Shown piece by piece: positions 1-7,849 of a stretch of 64,000 bases of DNA. The position numbers and the translations under genes are program-made. The notes beneath the pieces were generated by a model that was given only the letters and a program-made list of their open reading frames with translations, was not told the origin of the DNA and did not search any database. Numbering within the stretch: position 1 is the first letter of the stretch; each line of letters starts with the position of its first letter. Origin of the DNA: Candidatus Woesearchaeota archaeon B3_Woes (lineage in GTDB: Archaea; Nanobdellota; Nanobdellia; Woesearchaeales; B3-WOES); the NCBI GenBank assembly GCA_005222965.1, contig NJBG01000001.1, forward strand, positions 270,323 to 334,322. The letters run 5' to 3'.

Positions 1-666
1 CTTTTTATGCACAGAAAAAACTCTAACCTGATTAACAAGGTGAATCTGATTAGTCAAAGCTGGGTCCAAAGCAACATTTTTTTCTTTTAGTTTTGCAATT
101 AAATTACCTAATCCAATACCAGGGCTTTTCTCTAAAATGTCTTGGCCAGTAACATCATAATACTTTCTATGTAAAGCAGCCTCTAAAACCCTTCCGCATA
201 ATATAACAGAACTTCTATAGCATTCATTTTTATAACATTTTTCTAATTCTTTCAAATCCAAAACAACATCCGATCTAATATCAGATGGAATATTCTTTGG
301 AATCTTAATAAAAGATTCTTTCCTTTCAGAAGGAAAAGTTATATATTTTATCAACAAATCAATCTTTTTAATAAATTTCTGTAATTCCTCAATATTTGTT
401 GTATCTAATTGAGGCAGAATTTCCATAAGGTGATTAAGTTTTTCCTGTCCAACAGCACTATCCTGTACAATAGTCTGTAATTGTAATGGGGCATTTTTTA
501 CCTTCTTTATGGCCTTTTGTAATGCTTGTTGATAGTATTTTCTTTGATTTAAATCATAATCCAACATTGCCTTATTAGGGTCTATATGTTTGTCTAACTG
601 AACATTATGTTTAACAGCAGTTTCTAATGCGAATTTTAATTGTTGAAAATCTTTTTTGAAACTCAT
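1..666 (-). CDS. HEPN-domain protein, C-terminus cut by window edge
   Basis: Unrecognised in its first half, HEPN-like in its second. The minus-strand frame opens at the ATG at 664-666 (MSFKKDFQQLKF...) and stays open to the window edge, so at least 222 residues are present and the end is missing. The N-terminal half is helical and Lys/Gln-rich. The second half reads like the DUF4145/HEPN fold, with RSSVILCGRVLEAALHRKYY followed by a helix ending in RVFSVH. RVFSVH fits the RX4-6H motif of HEPN ribonucleases, so RNA cleavage is possible, but many family members only bind. The start was chosen because a 70-bp tandem duplication places a second, dead copy of the 5' end just upstream (ATG at 736, stopping after 23 codons). 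No partner toxin or antitoxin gene is visible on this side. Confidence 0.6.
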   Translation of the reverse strand, partial: MSFKKDFQQLKFALETAVKHNVQLDKHIDPNKAMLDYDLNQRKYYQQALQKAIKKVKNAPLQLQTIVQDSAVGQEKLNHLMEILPQLDTTNIEELQKFIKKIDLLIKYITFPSERKESFIKIPKNIPSDIRSDVVLDLKELEKCYKNECYRSSVILCGRVLEAALHRKYYDVTGQDILEKSPGIGLGNLIAKLKEKNVALDPALTNQIHLVNQVRVFSVHKK

Positions 667-760
667 TTTAATACCTCAAGATTTCAACCTTGAAAACTTT
701 AATTTTCATTGGTTGAAAATCTTTTTTAAATCCCATATTTATACCTTAAAATTCAAAACT
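641..760. repeat. Tandem duplication of the HEPN gene's 5' end
   Basis: Positions 641-710 and 711-about 760 align at an offset of exactly 70 bp. Both contain TTGAAAATCTTTTTT, a CAT start codon (664-666 and 734-736) and an ATACCT element. On the minus strand the outer copy encodes MGFKKDFQ and then stops, and the inner copy begins the real gene with MSFKKDFQ. The copies have diverged, so this is not a recent event. Confidence 0.75.
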
Positions 761-778
761 TTTATAGTTTTCTATCAA

Positions 779-1969
779 TTAAGCTAAAAAATACTTTAAT
801 TTTCTTTGTGTTTTCAATTTATTCAATATAACACTATTAGATAAAACCTTGTCTAAATCAAATCTAAAATTTTTTTGGACCATTGTCCGCGCATAATCAA
901 TCATCTCTTCTTTAGATGAAAATATTATAGGTTTATTTTGCATGGCCTTTCTCGTTGCTTCTCTAACAACCCATACACCTAAAGGAGCATAATACTCATT
1001 TGTTATAAATCTTAAACATAATACAGTTGATTTTCTTTTTATATTCTTTAATTTCTTTAAAATAGGCAACCTAGAAGCGTAATAACCACCAGCAGTTTCT
1101 CCAGCATAAGATTTTCTGCCATAAACATCTTCATAATCCGTTGCATAAAATTTCTTGTGTTTGCTCCAGGGATTTATTTGTAAAGGAACTCCCATCTCAA
1201 ATAACTCAAAATTCCAAACATCTGGAAACATCAAAACCAGATAATAATTTCCTAAATACCCTCCAAAAAAAACCATATAATCTGTTTCAGAATAATACTT
1301 AATCTCATTAATAATTCTTTTACTTAACATATCATCAGTAGCTGTAATGCTCCACTTTGTTGGAACAAGCTTTCTATTATTCTTAATCCCTATATTTCCA
1401 ATAGATAGTAATTTACTTAAAAAATTCTCATCAAATCCTTTATCATATAAATAATTTAAAGCTCCTTCTGCTTTCAAATCATAATCATCAACAACTTTTT
1501 CAACTTTAGAACTAACAAAAGAGTTAGATGTTATTTTTGCCTGTTTAAGCTGTGCTTTAGGACCAGTGGGTGTCATAATTCTATCAGTATAAAGGCCAAA
1601 AACAGGTTTATCCTTAAGATGAATTTCAACATCAACTGGTTTAGAAGCCATACCTACTTCCTGTGCAATTTCTAAAAATTTTGTAGAGTTTTTTACATGA
1701 GTTTTGAATCTAGAATTTATTAACGCGCTTCTATAATCTACAATATCAGGAATCTTAAATTGATTATCAGCCCAGTATCTCGGTGCATCATAAATCCACG
1801 CCTTTTCTTTAACTTCAACAGGGCTCAATAAGCCAACATTAAGATTAGGATATCCTACATGTCCAACAAAAGGAGCAGGAGAACTTCCCTCAAAATCTCT
1901 TTTAGTAAGCTTAGGCTTTACTCTAAACATAGCTTCCTGTGCAATATTACGAGAGAATTTTACATTCAT
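779..1969 (-). CDS. nreA: Nre-family archaeal DNA repair protein (NreA-like)
   Basis: Archaeal Nre proteins take part in DNA damage repair and contact the sliding clamp PCNA. The 396-residue product has the family N-terminal signature SSPAPFVGHVGYPNLNVG at about residues 29-46, the SPVE-to-WIYDAPRYW region after it, and a conserved YAPLGVWVVREATRKAM block near residue 330. The last residues, QRKLKYFLA (388-396), form a good PIP box (Q, then L three residues on, then an aromatic pair), as in haloarchaeal NreA. Length is normal for the family. It diverges from the DHH phosphoesterase gene across about 100 bp, and its own ATG is preceded by an AT-rich promoter region. Both neighbours act on nucleic acid, so a shared DNA-maintenance context is plausible but not shown. 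Confidence 0.88.
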   Translation of the reverse strand: MNVKFSRNIAQEAMFRVKPKLTKRDFEGSSPAPFVGHVGYPNLNVGLLSPVEVKEKAWIYDAPRYWADNQFKIPDIVDYRSALINSRFKTHVKNSTKFLEIAQEVGMASKPVDVEIHLKDKPVFGLYTDRIMTPTGPKAQLKQAKITSNSFVSSKVEKVVDDYDLKAEGALNYLYDKGFDENFLSKLLSIGNIGIKNNRKLVPTKWSITATDDMLSKRIINEIKYYSETDYMVFFGGYLGNYYLVLMFPDVWNFELFEMGVPLQINPWSKHKKFYATDYEDVYGRKSYAGETAGGYYASRLPILKKLKNIKRKSTVLCLRFITNEYYAPLGVWVVREATRKAMQNKPIIFSSKEEMIDYARTMVQKNFRFDLDKVLSNSVILNKLKTQRKLKYFLA

Positions 1970-2075
1970 GTTAAGAGTATGTTTTCCTCATATTTAAATC
2001 TGCTTCCTGTCCATGGCAAATGGATAATGAAAGCATAAACAAAGATTTAAATATATATTCTAACAATTGAAAAAT

Positions 2076-3104
2076 ATGCTGACAGAAGAACAAGTAAAGG
2101 ACTTAAGAGGAGAATTAGATAATTGTAAAAAGCCCTTAATTTTCTTTCATGATGACCCAGATGGTTTTTGTTCATTTCTGTTATTCTATAAATATATAGG
2201 GGATGGACGTGGAATTACTCTAAAAACTTCAGCTGAAATGGGTCCTGGATTTGCAAGAAAAGTAGAGGAATACCAACCAGATAAAGTATTTATCCTAGAT
2301 AAACCTTCTGTAAGCCAAGAGTTCCTTGATAAAGTTAAACAGCCAGTTATATGGGTTGATCATCATCCTGCAATAAAACGTCATAAAGTAAAATATTTTA
2401 ATCCAAGAGTAAATAATCCTGATATAAATTTGCCTGCCTCTTATTTGTGTTATCAAGCCACACAACAAAATAAATGGATTTCAATGGTTGGTTGTACAGG
2501 AGACTGGGTTATTCCGCCTTTTATAGATGAAATAAAAAAAGAATATCCTGACTTAATAGATAAAAACATCAAAAAACCAGAAGACGCATTATTTAACTCA
2601 AAATTTGGAAAACTGGCAAGAATATTCTCATTCTGTCTAAAAGGAAAAATGGATGATGTTATAAAATGCATAAAAATAATGACAAGAATTAAAACACCAT
2701 ATGAGATTCTTAACCAAGAAACAGCTCAAGCAAAATTTATCTATAAAAGATACAGCTCTATTGAAAGAGAATATCAGGATACCTTAAAAAAAGCAATTAA
2801 ACAAAAAACAGAAGATGAAATCTTATTTTATTTATATGAACAAAATAAGATGAGTTTAAATCAAGATTTAAGCAATGAATTATTATATAAATTCCCAGAT
2901 AAAGTGATAATTGTAGGTAGAGAGAGGAATGGTGAAGCAAAATTGAGCTTAAGAGCGAATAATTACAATCTTCCACAAATACTCAAAAAGGCGCTTGAGG
3001 GTTGTGAAGGTTATGGAGGAGGTCATGAACACGCTTCAGGAGCGAACATAAAAGTAAAAGATTTTGACAAATTTATGCAGCAATTTAAACAACAGATTAA
3101 GTAA
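2076..3104 (+). CDS. DHH/DHHA1-family phosphoesterase
   Basis: DHH phosphoesterases include RecJ-like exonucleases and oligoribonucleotide or cyclic-dinucleotide hydrolases; archaeal members act on single-stranded DNA or RNA ends. The N-terminal DHH domain shows FFHDDPDGFCS near residue 25, LDKPS, and the defining VDHHP near residue 95. The C-terminal DHHA1 domain ends with GYGGGHEHASGANI, the substrate-binding GGGH motif. An in-frame TTG lies at 2067, but ATG 2076 is preferred because the TATA-like box TTTAAATATATA at about 2046-2057 would put transcription initiation almost at that ATG, giving a leaderless mRNA. tRNA-Gly follows 34 bp downstream on the same strand. The exact substrate cannot be read from the sequence. 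Confidence 0.85.
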   Translation: MLTEEQVKDLRGELDNCKKPLIFFHDDPDGFCSFLLFYKYIGDGRGITLKTSAEMGPGFARKVEEYQPDKVFILDKPSVSQEFLDKVKQPVIWVDHHPAIKRHKVKYFNPRVNNPDINLPASYLCYQATQQNKWISMVGCTGDWVIPPFIDEIKKEYPDLIDKNIKKPEDALFNSKFGKLARIFSFCLKGKMDDVIKCIKIMTRIKTPYEILNQETAQAKFIYKRYSSIEREYQDTLKKAIKQKTEDEILFYLYEQNKMSLNQDLSNELLYKFPDKVIIVGRERNGEAKLSLRANNYNLPQILKKALEGCEGYGGGHEHASGANIKVKDFDKFMQQFKQQIK

Positions 3105-3138
3105 ACTTTATAAAGAACTTTTTTCTCCTTTCTCATAC

Positions 3139-3210
3139 GCGGTGATAGTCTAACGGCTAGGATAGAGGCCTTCCAAGCCTTTGATCCGGGTTCAAATCCC
3201 GGTCGCCGCA
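3139..3210 (+). tRNA. tRNA-Gly (anticodon TCC)
   Basis: A full cloverleaf is present. The acceptor GCGGTGA pairs with TCGCCGC. The anticodon stem-loop is GAGGC-CTTCCAA-GCCTT, with TCC at the anticodon, and the T arm is CCGGGTTCAAATCCCGG. The discriminator base is A, no CCA is encoded, and there is no intron. Confidence 0.96.
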
Positions 3211-3222
3211 TTCTAACAAGAA

Positions 3223-4374
3223 CTAGCTATTTGAAACACATTCTTCTCTAATATTGGTATCACTTATATATTCACAATAATCATTATTAGAGTTGATTAC
3301 AGCCATACATAAATTATAATAATCAGTTTTTAAACCACCACATACTGCACCACTATAACTTCTACCCCCTAATGAAACATAAACATCTTTAAAACAATCT
3401 ACAGTTTTATATTTAACAAAACCAGATTTAGTACAAAGTTCATAATCTCCTTTAGTAACAGCAACATTTCGATAACAATCATCAGGTTCATCATCTGCTT
3501 GATCACTTATTTTCTCGCATATTTTCTCATTTTTTAGAGATATTGCAACTGTTTTAACACACCTATCTATCAAAGTGGTGGTATATGTCATAAGTCTTTC
3601 TTTTGTTTCATTAATCTCATCACAAACTTCATAATCTTCATATTTAATTGCAGCATCTGTTAAACAAATCTCTATTATATCAAGATGTTCTTCTTTACAA
3701 TCTGCTACTGCTTCATCTTTTGTCATATCACAATCAACAGAACAAGCACTATAATTCTCTCCTTCTTCACAAACACCATTTCCACAACAAGGATTTATTG
3801 GTTTCTTACTACAATTTCCCAAAGAAAAATCATAATAATCTTCTGTACATTTATCATTATCATCACAAGTCGGACAATCTTTAGAAGGATATTCTCCTTT
3901 CTCACAAATACCATTGCCTAAACAATTAATTATTTTTATATTTTTACATAAAGAAGTGCTAAAATCATAAATATCTTCAGTACATGCATCATTATCATCA
4001 CAGTTTGGACAATCTCCAGAAGGGTATTCTCCTTCTTCGCATCTTCCGTCACCTAGGCAAGTTACTCTTGTATATTTACAAGAAGGTATACTATAATCAT
4101 AATCATCTCTAGTGCATGAATTATTATCATCACAGTTTGGACAGTCTTCGGAAGGATATTCTCCCTCTTCGCATTTTCCATCACCTATACAAGGCACTAT
4201 TAGTAGATTTATGCACTTAAATTTTGTTTCATCTGCACAAAAATCATCAGTACATTCATCATTATCATCACACGATTTAGGACACTCACGTGAACAACCA
4301 ATTAAAATAAGAAGTATTAAAATAAATATTACAAAAATTATTTTTTGTATACTAAAATATTTCATTAAATTCAT
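3223..4374 (-). CDS. Cys-rich repeat lipoprotein
   Basis: Function unrecognised; probably a cell-surface lipoprotein. The N-terminus is a Lys-containing start followed by a long hydrophobic stretch ending in LIGC, with Cys27 as the likely lipidated residue. Residues 30-215 hold four to five tandem units of about 45 residues, each with GDGxCEEGEYPSxDCPNCDD and then CTEDxYDFS, so Cys spacing and acidic Asp/Glu clusters are strictly periodic. This looks like a small disulfide-bonded or metal-binding repeat. The C-terminal part (about 215-383) lacks this repeat but keeps many Cys in DxEICxK-like contexts. An internal ATG at residue 4 is also possible. It diverges from the glycosyltransferase gene, with a 16-bp palindrome just before its start codon. 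An Lgt homologue is encoded at 49433-50218. Confidence 0.75.
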   Translation of the reverse strand: MNLMKYFSIQKIIFVIFILILLILIGCSRECPKSCDDNDECTDDFCADETKFKCINLLIVPCIGDGKCEEGEYPSEDCPNCDDNNSCTRDDYDYSIPSCKYTRVTCLGDGRCEEGEYPSGDCPNCDDNDACTEDIYDFSTSLCKNIKIINCLGNGICEKGEYPSKDCPTCDDNDKCTEDYYDFSLGNCSKKPINPCCGNGVCEEGENYSACSVDCDMTKDEAVADCKEEHLDIIEICLTDAAIKYEDYEVCDEINETKERLMTYTTTLIDRCVKTVAISLKNEKICEKISDQADDEPDDCYRNVAVTKGDYELCTKSGFVKYKTVDCFKDVYVSLGGRSYSGAVCGGLKTDYYNLCMAVINSNNDYCEYISDTNIREECVSNS

Positions 4375-4376
4375 TC

Positions 4377-4392
4377 TATAGTTTAAACTATA
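4377..4392. promoter_or_regulatory. 16-bp perfect palindrome between divergent genes
   Basis: TATAGTTTAAACTATA is a perfect inverted repeat. It begins 2 bp upstream of the lipoprotein ATG and lies 54 bp from the glycosyltransferase ATG. It may be an operator, or an AT-rich core promoter that happens to be symmetric. Its position beside a start codon resembles the inner operators of the two AbrB loci at 7958 and 56346. Confidence 0.45.
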
Positions 4393-4445
4393 AAAATATT
4401 TGTTTTTTAGTAAATTTTATAATAGATAAAAATTTTAAAATTAAT

Positions 4446-5564
4446 ATGACAATCAAACAAAAATTATTAATTGTAACAGATTCTTTTTTACCAAGATGGG
4501 ATGGAATATCTAGGTTTTTATCATATATAATCCCAGTTTTTGTAAATAAATTTGAAGTAACAATTTTATGTCCTAAATATCCTGGAGATTTAAAGTTTAG
4601 TGACAAATTAAGAGTAATAAGATTGCCTATTAAAAAACCAAAACAAGAAGAATACAGTAAAGTTGATCTAAAACCAATTACTAAGATAATAAATGATTCT
4701 GATATAATTTTTGTACATTCTTTAGGACCAATAGGTGAAACTTCTATAAATATAGCAAAAAAAATAAAAAAACCTTTAATCATGCATATCCACAATCTTT
4801 ACTGGGAAACTCTCTCTAAAAATAGAACACTGGAACCTTTCATAAAAAGCCTAATTTTGTTAAAATCTAAAAATCTCTATAAAAAATGTTCTTTGCTTAT
4901 TGTTCCTTCAATACATACAGCAAAAATTCTGGAAAAACAAGGAATAAAAGTGTCTAAAGTCGTTGTTAAGTATGGTGTTGATACAGAAAAATTTATTCCA
5001 ACAAAAGACAAACAAAACTCAAAAGAAAAAGTTGGTATTGAAAAAAGTAAAAAAGTGATAGGGTTTGTTGGAAGATTAAGTAAAGAAAAAGATTTGATGA
5101 CACTCTATGAAGCTTTTAAAAAATTAGAAACAAGACACAATAACTTGTTTTTATTAATTGTTGGAAAAGGAAACGAAAAATTGGAAAAATTGTTCAAAAA
5201 AGAAGAAAATATAAGATTAATAAAATCCACAAACAATATTGTTCCTTATTTACAAGCAATGGATATATTTGTAATGCCATCTCTAGCAGAAACATCATCT
5301 CTTGCAACAATAGAAGCAATGTCTTGTGCGTTGCCTGTTATAACAATAAAAACAGGGGACCTAAAAAAATACATAAAAGACAAAGAAAATGGTGTTTTTT
5401 TCTCAAAAAAGAATAGTCTATTGTTAAGTTTGAAAATAGAATGGCTTCTGAAAGAAGAATATGTTCGAAAAGTAATTGGTCTAAACGCTAGGGAAACAGT
5501 TCAAAGGATATTTAAACTTGATAAAACACAGAAAAAAATAAAAAGAATTCTAGAGAGTTTTTAA
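4446..5564 (+). CDS. Glycosyltransferase, GT4 family
   Basis: Retaining GT-B glycosyltransferase that moves a sugar from a nucleotide donor to an acceptor, probably at the cytoplasmic membrane face. The N-terminal half begins with a Rossmann strand and an acceptor-side motif DSFLPRWDGISRF. The C-terminal half opens at about residue 200 with VIGFVGRLSKEKD, and near residue 278 has the EX7E signature in AETSSLATIEAMSCALPVI. The 372-residue length is typical and no transmembrane segment is seen. The start ATG follows an AT-rich promoter region by a short distance. The acceptor is unknown. Surface glycan or N-glycan assembly is a reasonable guess, since this genome encodes proteins crowded with Asn-X-Ser/Thr sequons. 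Confidence 0.85.
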   Translation: MTIKQKLLIVTDSFLPRWDGISRFLSYIIPVFVNKFEVTILCPKYPGDLKFSDKLRVIRLPIKKPKQEEYSKVDLKPITKIINDSDIIFVHSLGPIGETSINIAKKIKKPLIMHIHNLYWETLSKNRTLEPFIKSLILLKSKNLYKKCSLLIVPSIHTAKILEKQGIKVSKVVVKYGVDTEKFIPTKDKQNSKEKVGIEKSKKVIGFVGRLSKEKDLMTLYEAFKKLETRHNNLFLLIVGKGNEKLEKLFKKEENIRLIKSTNNIVPYLQAMDIFVMPSLAETSSLATIEAMSCALPVITIKTGDLKKYIKDKENGVFFSKKNSLLLSLKIEWLLKEEYVRKVIGLNARETVQRIFKLDKTQKKIKRILESF

Positions 5565-5607
5565 ATTCAAAACATTTTTATATTAACAATTATTCTAGAT
5601 AAACACA

Positions 5608-5949
5608 ATGATACCTGGAATGAACCAGAGAAAAATGCAGCAGATGATGCGAAAGATGGGTATGCAGCAAACAGAAATAGAAGCAAAAGAAGTTGTTATA
5701 AGATGTCAGGATAAAGAAATTGTAATTGAAAATCCTCAGGTTTCTAAAGTTAATATGATGGGACAGGAAACATTTCAAATAGTAGGAACTCCTGTAGAAA
5801 AAGAATTAACTAAAGAACCAGAAATAAATCAAGACGATATAAAAACAGTAATGGACCAAGCAAACTGTGATGAAGAAACAGCAAAAAAAGCCATTCAAGA
5901 AAATAAAGGGGATTTGGCTGCTTCCATAATATCATTAAAAAAAGAATAA
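5608..5949 (+). CDS. nac: Nascent polypeptide-associated complex protein NAC
   Basis: Archaeal NAC is a homodimeric ribosome-bound chaperone that contacts nascent chains at the tunnel exit. The 113-residue protein has the Met/Gln-rich ribosome-binding N-terminus (residues 1-20) and a NAC beta-barrel at about 23-65 with VVIRCQDKEIVIENPQVSKV and the MGQETFQIVG strand pair. A linker follows, then a UBA domain at about 75-113 containing DQANCDEETAKKAIQENKGD. Length and domain order match archaeal NAC. It follows the glycosyltransferase by about 43 bp that include a TTTTATATTAA promoter-like stretch, so it probably has its own promoter. Confidence 0.93.
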   Translation: MIPGMNQRKMQQMMRKMGMQQTEIEAKEVVIRCQDKEIVIENPQVSKVNMMGQETFQIVGTPVEKELTKEPEINQDDIKTVMDQANCDEETAKKAIQENKGDLAASIISLKKE

Positions 5950-5996
5950 TTTTTTTTAATGAAAAATTATTTAAACTTCTATATGATTCTTATCAT

Positions 5997-6482
5997 ATGG
6001 AAAAGTTTCAGGAACTAAGAGAGAATTCTAAAAAAAAGATATTACTAGCAGATCATATTCTAACCCAAACATACCCCCTATTAAAAGATCCAAAACTTCT
6101 TTTATCTGTAGTTGAAAACCTTTTTTTAGCATATACTAATTCAATAGGGGCATTATTACACTATGATAGATTGTTTAAAAGAATCCCTCAATTCCAGGAT
6201 AATTTTGACAGTAAGTTTAAAATGTTCAAAGAAAAATGTGCTGTAAGACATAACATAAAACAAGAAGATATAAATACAATAAAAGAAATTAAACAGATTA
6301 TTGTCCAACATAGAAAAAGTCCAATGGAATTTGCAAGAGAAGATAGGTTGGTTATATGTTCGGATAAATATAGTATGAAAACAATAAAAGTAGATGGATT
6401 AAAAAAAATGATGATAAATGCAAAAGAATTTGTAGATAAAATAAATAATATTACTAGCAAAAATGAGGAAATATTCAGATGA
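5997..6482 (+). CDS. Uncharacterised helical protein, paralogue of the next gene
   Basis: Not recognised. The 161-residue product is charged and predicted to be all-helical, with no signal peptide or membrane segment. It aligns by eye with the next gene. Both have a helix with alternating hydrophobics around residues 38-60 (LLLSVVENLFLAYTNSIGAL here, VIKSVIVRLINVFEFSIDSL there), and near the C-terminus EFARED...KTIKVDGLKKM matches the neighbour's EFRKHV...MDITIETIQEY. The shape resembles HEPN-like helical bundles, but no RX4-6H motif is present, so that assignment is not made. Its last codons overlap the next start (ATGA), so the pair should be translationally coupled and may form a heterodimer. 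The spacing from nac holds a TTAAACTTCTATATG promoter-like stretch. Confidence 0.72.
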   Translation: MEKFQELRENSKKKILLADHILTQTYPLLKDPKLLLSVVENLFLAYTNSIGALLHYDRLFKRIPQFQDNFDSKFKMFKEKCAVRHNIKQEDINTIKEIKQIIVQHRKSPMEFAREDRLVICSDKYSMKTIKVDGLKKMMINAKEFVDKINNITSKNEEIFR

Positions 6483-6943
6483 AAGAAGCAATAGAAAAGG
6501 CGAAAGAAGAATTAAAAAGAGTTGACCATTTGTTTTATGTTAGTCTAAAATATACAAAAACAGTTGATGTAATTAAAAGTGTTATTGTGCGTTTAATTAA
6601 TGTCTTTGAATTTTCAATAGATTCTTTGCTTTTGTATATGCAAAACAAGAAAAAAATAAAAGAGATACCTACTAATCCAATAACCAAAAGCATAGAAGTA
6701 AGAAAATTGTTTGAAGATGATGCTCAACTTCTTGAAGATATTGATCTTTATCTTTTGTTAAGGAGAATAAACAGAGCAGAATATACAAGTGCAAGAGAAT
6801 TCAGAAAGCACGTTACAATGACTGCTACAGTAGATGGTAAAAAGATGGATATAACCATAGAAACAATTCAAGAATATTTTGAAAGAGCTAAAAGTTTTGT
6901 TGAAAGAACAAACAAATTAATTCACAACATAAAAGATGAATGA
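6479..6943 (+). CDS. Uncharacterised helical protein, paralogue of the previous gene
   Basis: Not recognised. It has 154 residues, is helical and charged, and has no membrane segment. Its start overlaps the preceding stop by 4 nt and its own end overlaps the following membrane-protein gene by 8 nt, which makes a tight three-gene cluster. It is related to the preceding protein over most of its length, best seen in the SVIVRLINVFEFSIDSLLLY helix and in the C-terminal REFRKHVTMTATVDGKKMD region. A soluble pair of related proteins followed by a membrane protein suggests a complex at the membrane; that is inference only. Confidence 0.7.
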   Translation: MKEAIEKAKEELKRVDHLFYVSLKYTKTVDVIKSVIVRLINVFEFSIDSLLLYMQNKKKIKEIPTNPITKSIEVRKLFEDDAQLLEDIDLYLLLRRINRAEYTSAREFRKHVTMTATVDGKKMDITIETIQEYFERAKSFVERTNKLIHNIKDE

Positions 6944-7439
6944 TTTAAAAAAGAGGCTCAAGAAAAAAGGTTGGACCAACAACGACATAAACAAAGCAGT
7001 TGCAATTATTAAACACGGGAAAAATAAAAGATCAAAAAAAATTCTTTTTCTTGATTCTATAACCTATTGGATGATATGGTTTGTTGCTTTAATAGGCAAT
7101 TTTGTAATTTCAATAATATTCATACCTTTTCTTTTGATTATGCAAGGATTTAAACTCTATGTTATAATATTAGCTGTTGGTCTTGCGTTTGGTGCTTTTT
7201 TTAATCTTTTAATAAGGGAAATTGAGAATAAAGATATAATTATTGAAGGTATCTTTTTATTGGTATTAACAGTCATAAATATCATTCTAATAGTCAAATT
7301 TTCTAATTATTTGCAGCAAAACATAGGATTAAATAATGTTCAACATAATCCTTTGTTTGTTGGAATTGTCTATTTGTTTGCTTTTCTTCTACCATCTGCT
7401 ATAAAAAGTTTAATGATATATAAAGAAGAAAATAAGTAA
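6936..7439 (+). CDS. Small multi-spanning membrane protein with N-terminal helical motif
   Basis: Function unknown. The first 35 residues are a basic helical segment, LKKRLKKKGWTNNDINKAVA, which closely resembles the repeated cytoplasmic motif at the C-terminus of the giant surface protein at 8268-19583 (for example LKSKGFSQKIIDNAI). About four hydrophobic segments follow (near 44-70, 75-95, 103-122 and 140-158) with short loops, so the helical motif should sit in the cytoplasm. The start lies inside the end of the previous gene, and coupling to that paralogue pair is likely. An intron-containing tRNA-Arg follows 55 bp downstream. Confidence 0.68.
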   Translation: MNDLKKRLKKKGWTNNDINKAVAIIKHGKNKRSKKILFLDSITYWMIWFVALIGNFVISIIFIPFLLIMQGFKLYVIILAVGLAFGAFFNLLIREIENKDIIIEGIFLLVLTVINIILIVKFSNYLQQNIGLNNVQHNPLFVGIVYLFAFLLPSAIKSLMIYKEENK

Positions 7440-7494
7440 TTCTACTCTAATATGTAAAAACATTTATAAATTACTAACTTTCTCTTTACGCTAT

Positions 7495-7624
7495 GGCCCC
7501 GTAGCCTAGCCTGGATAAGGCGACAGAAAATAATTAAATTTATTTTTCGCTAGAGCCTTCTAAGCTTTTGCTAAGAAGAAGCCAGGAAAGCTGTAGACCG
7601 AGGGTTCAAATCCCTCCGGGGCCA
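7495..7624 (+). tRNA. tRNA-Arg (anticodon TCT) with two introns
   Basis: The acceptor GGCCCCG pairs with CGGGGCC, the D arm GCCTAGCCTGGATAAGGC is intact, and the T arm is GAGGGTTCAAATCCCTC with discriminator A. The middle is 55 nt too long. Removing one 29-nt insert inside the 5' anticodon stem (about 7516-7544, near tRNA position 29/30 or 30/31) and one 26-nt insert at canonical position 37/38 (about 7552-7577) restores a perfect ACAGC-CTTCTAA-GCTGT stem-loop and a 75-nt tRNA. The first insert can itself fold (AAAATAA against TTATTTT). The second has a GCTT/AAGC helix flanked by bulges, as in a bulge-helix-bulge site. Exact splice points are ambiguous by up to 3 nt because of short repeats at the junctions. 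Confidence 0.88.
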
Positions 7625-7635
7625 TTTTATTAATC

Positions 7636-7706
7636 GGGAGTATGGCCAAGTAGTAAGGCAAGCGGCTGCAACCCGCTGATCGAGGGTGCAAATCCCTCTA
7701 CTCCCT
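7636..7706 (+). tRNA. tRNA-Cys (anticodon GCA)
   Basis: The acceptor GGGAGTA pairs with TACTCCC. The anticodon stem-loop AGCGG-CTGCAAC-CCGCT shows GCA, and the T arm is GAGGGTGCAAATCCCTC. The discriminator is T, the usual identity base for tRNA-Cys. It lies 11 bp after the tRNA-Arg and is probably co-transcribed with it. It has no intron and no CCA. Confidence 0.95.
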
Positions 7707-7849
7707 TATTTTTCCTAAAGTGGACTTATTATTTAAATTTGAGAAAAATCAATAAAATTGCAATTTTATTAAAAAAATTTAAATTAATGAATTATAAATC
7801 TTATGAATTCTAAATATATATTTCTTACTATATTCTACAAAATACAAAG
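7707..7849. other. AT-rich spacer with a 20-bp palindrome
   Basis: No gene is seen here. It holds a perfect palindrome, AATAAAATTGCAATTTTATT, at 7751-7770, followed by seven A residues. This could be a terminator-like hairpin for the tRNA pair or another protein-binding site. A second AT-rich promoter-like stretch, TAAATATATATTT, lies near 7811-7823. Confidence 0.5.

Noticed and set aside
2067-2075. TTG start for the DHH phosphoesterase
   Set aside because: ATG three codons later fits the TATA-to-start distance for a leaderless transcript and the protein family start.
5997-6943. Assignment of the paralogous pair to the HEPN family
   Set aside because: Helical layout is suggestive, but neither protein has an RX4-6H motif.
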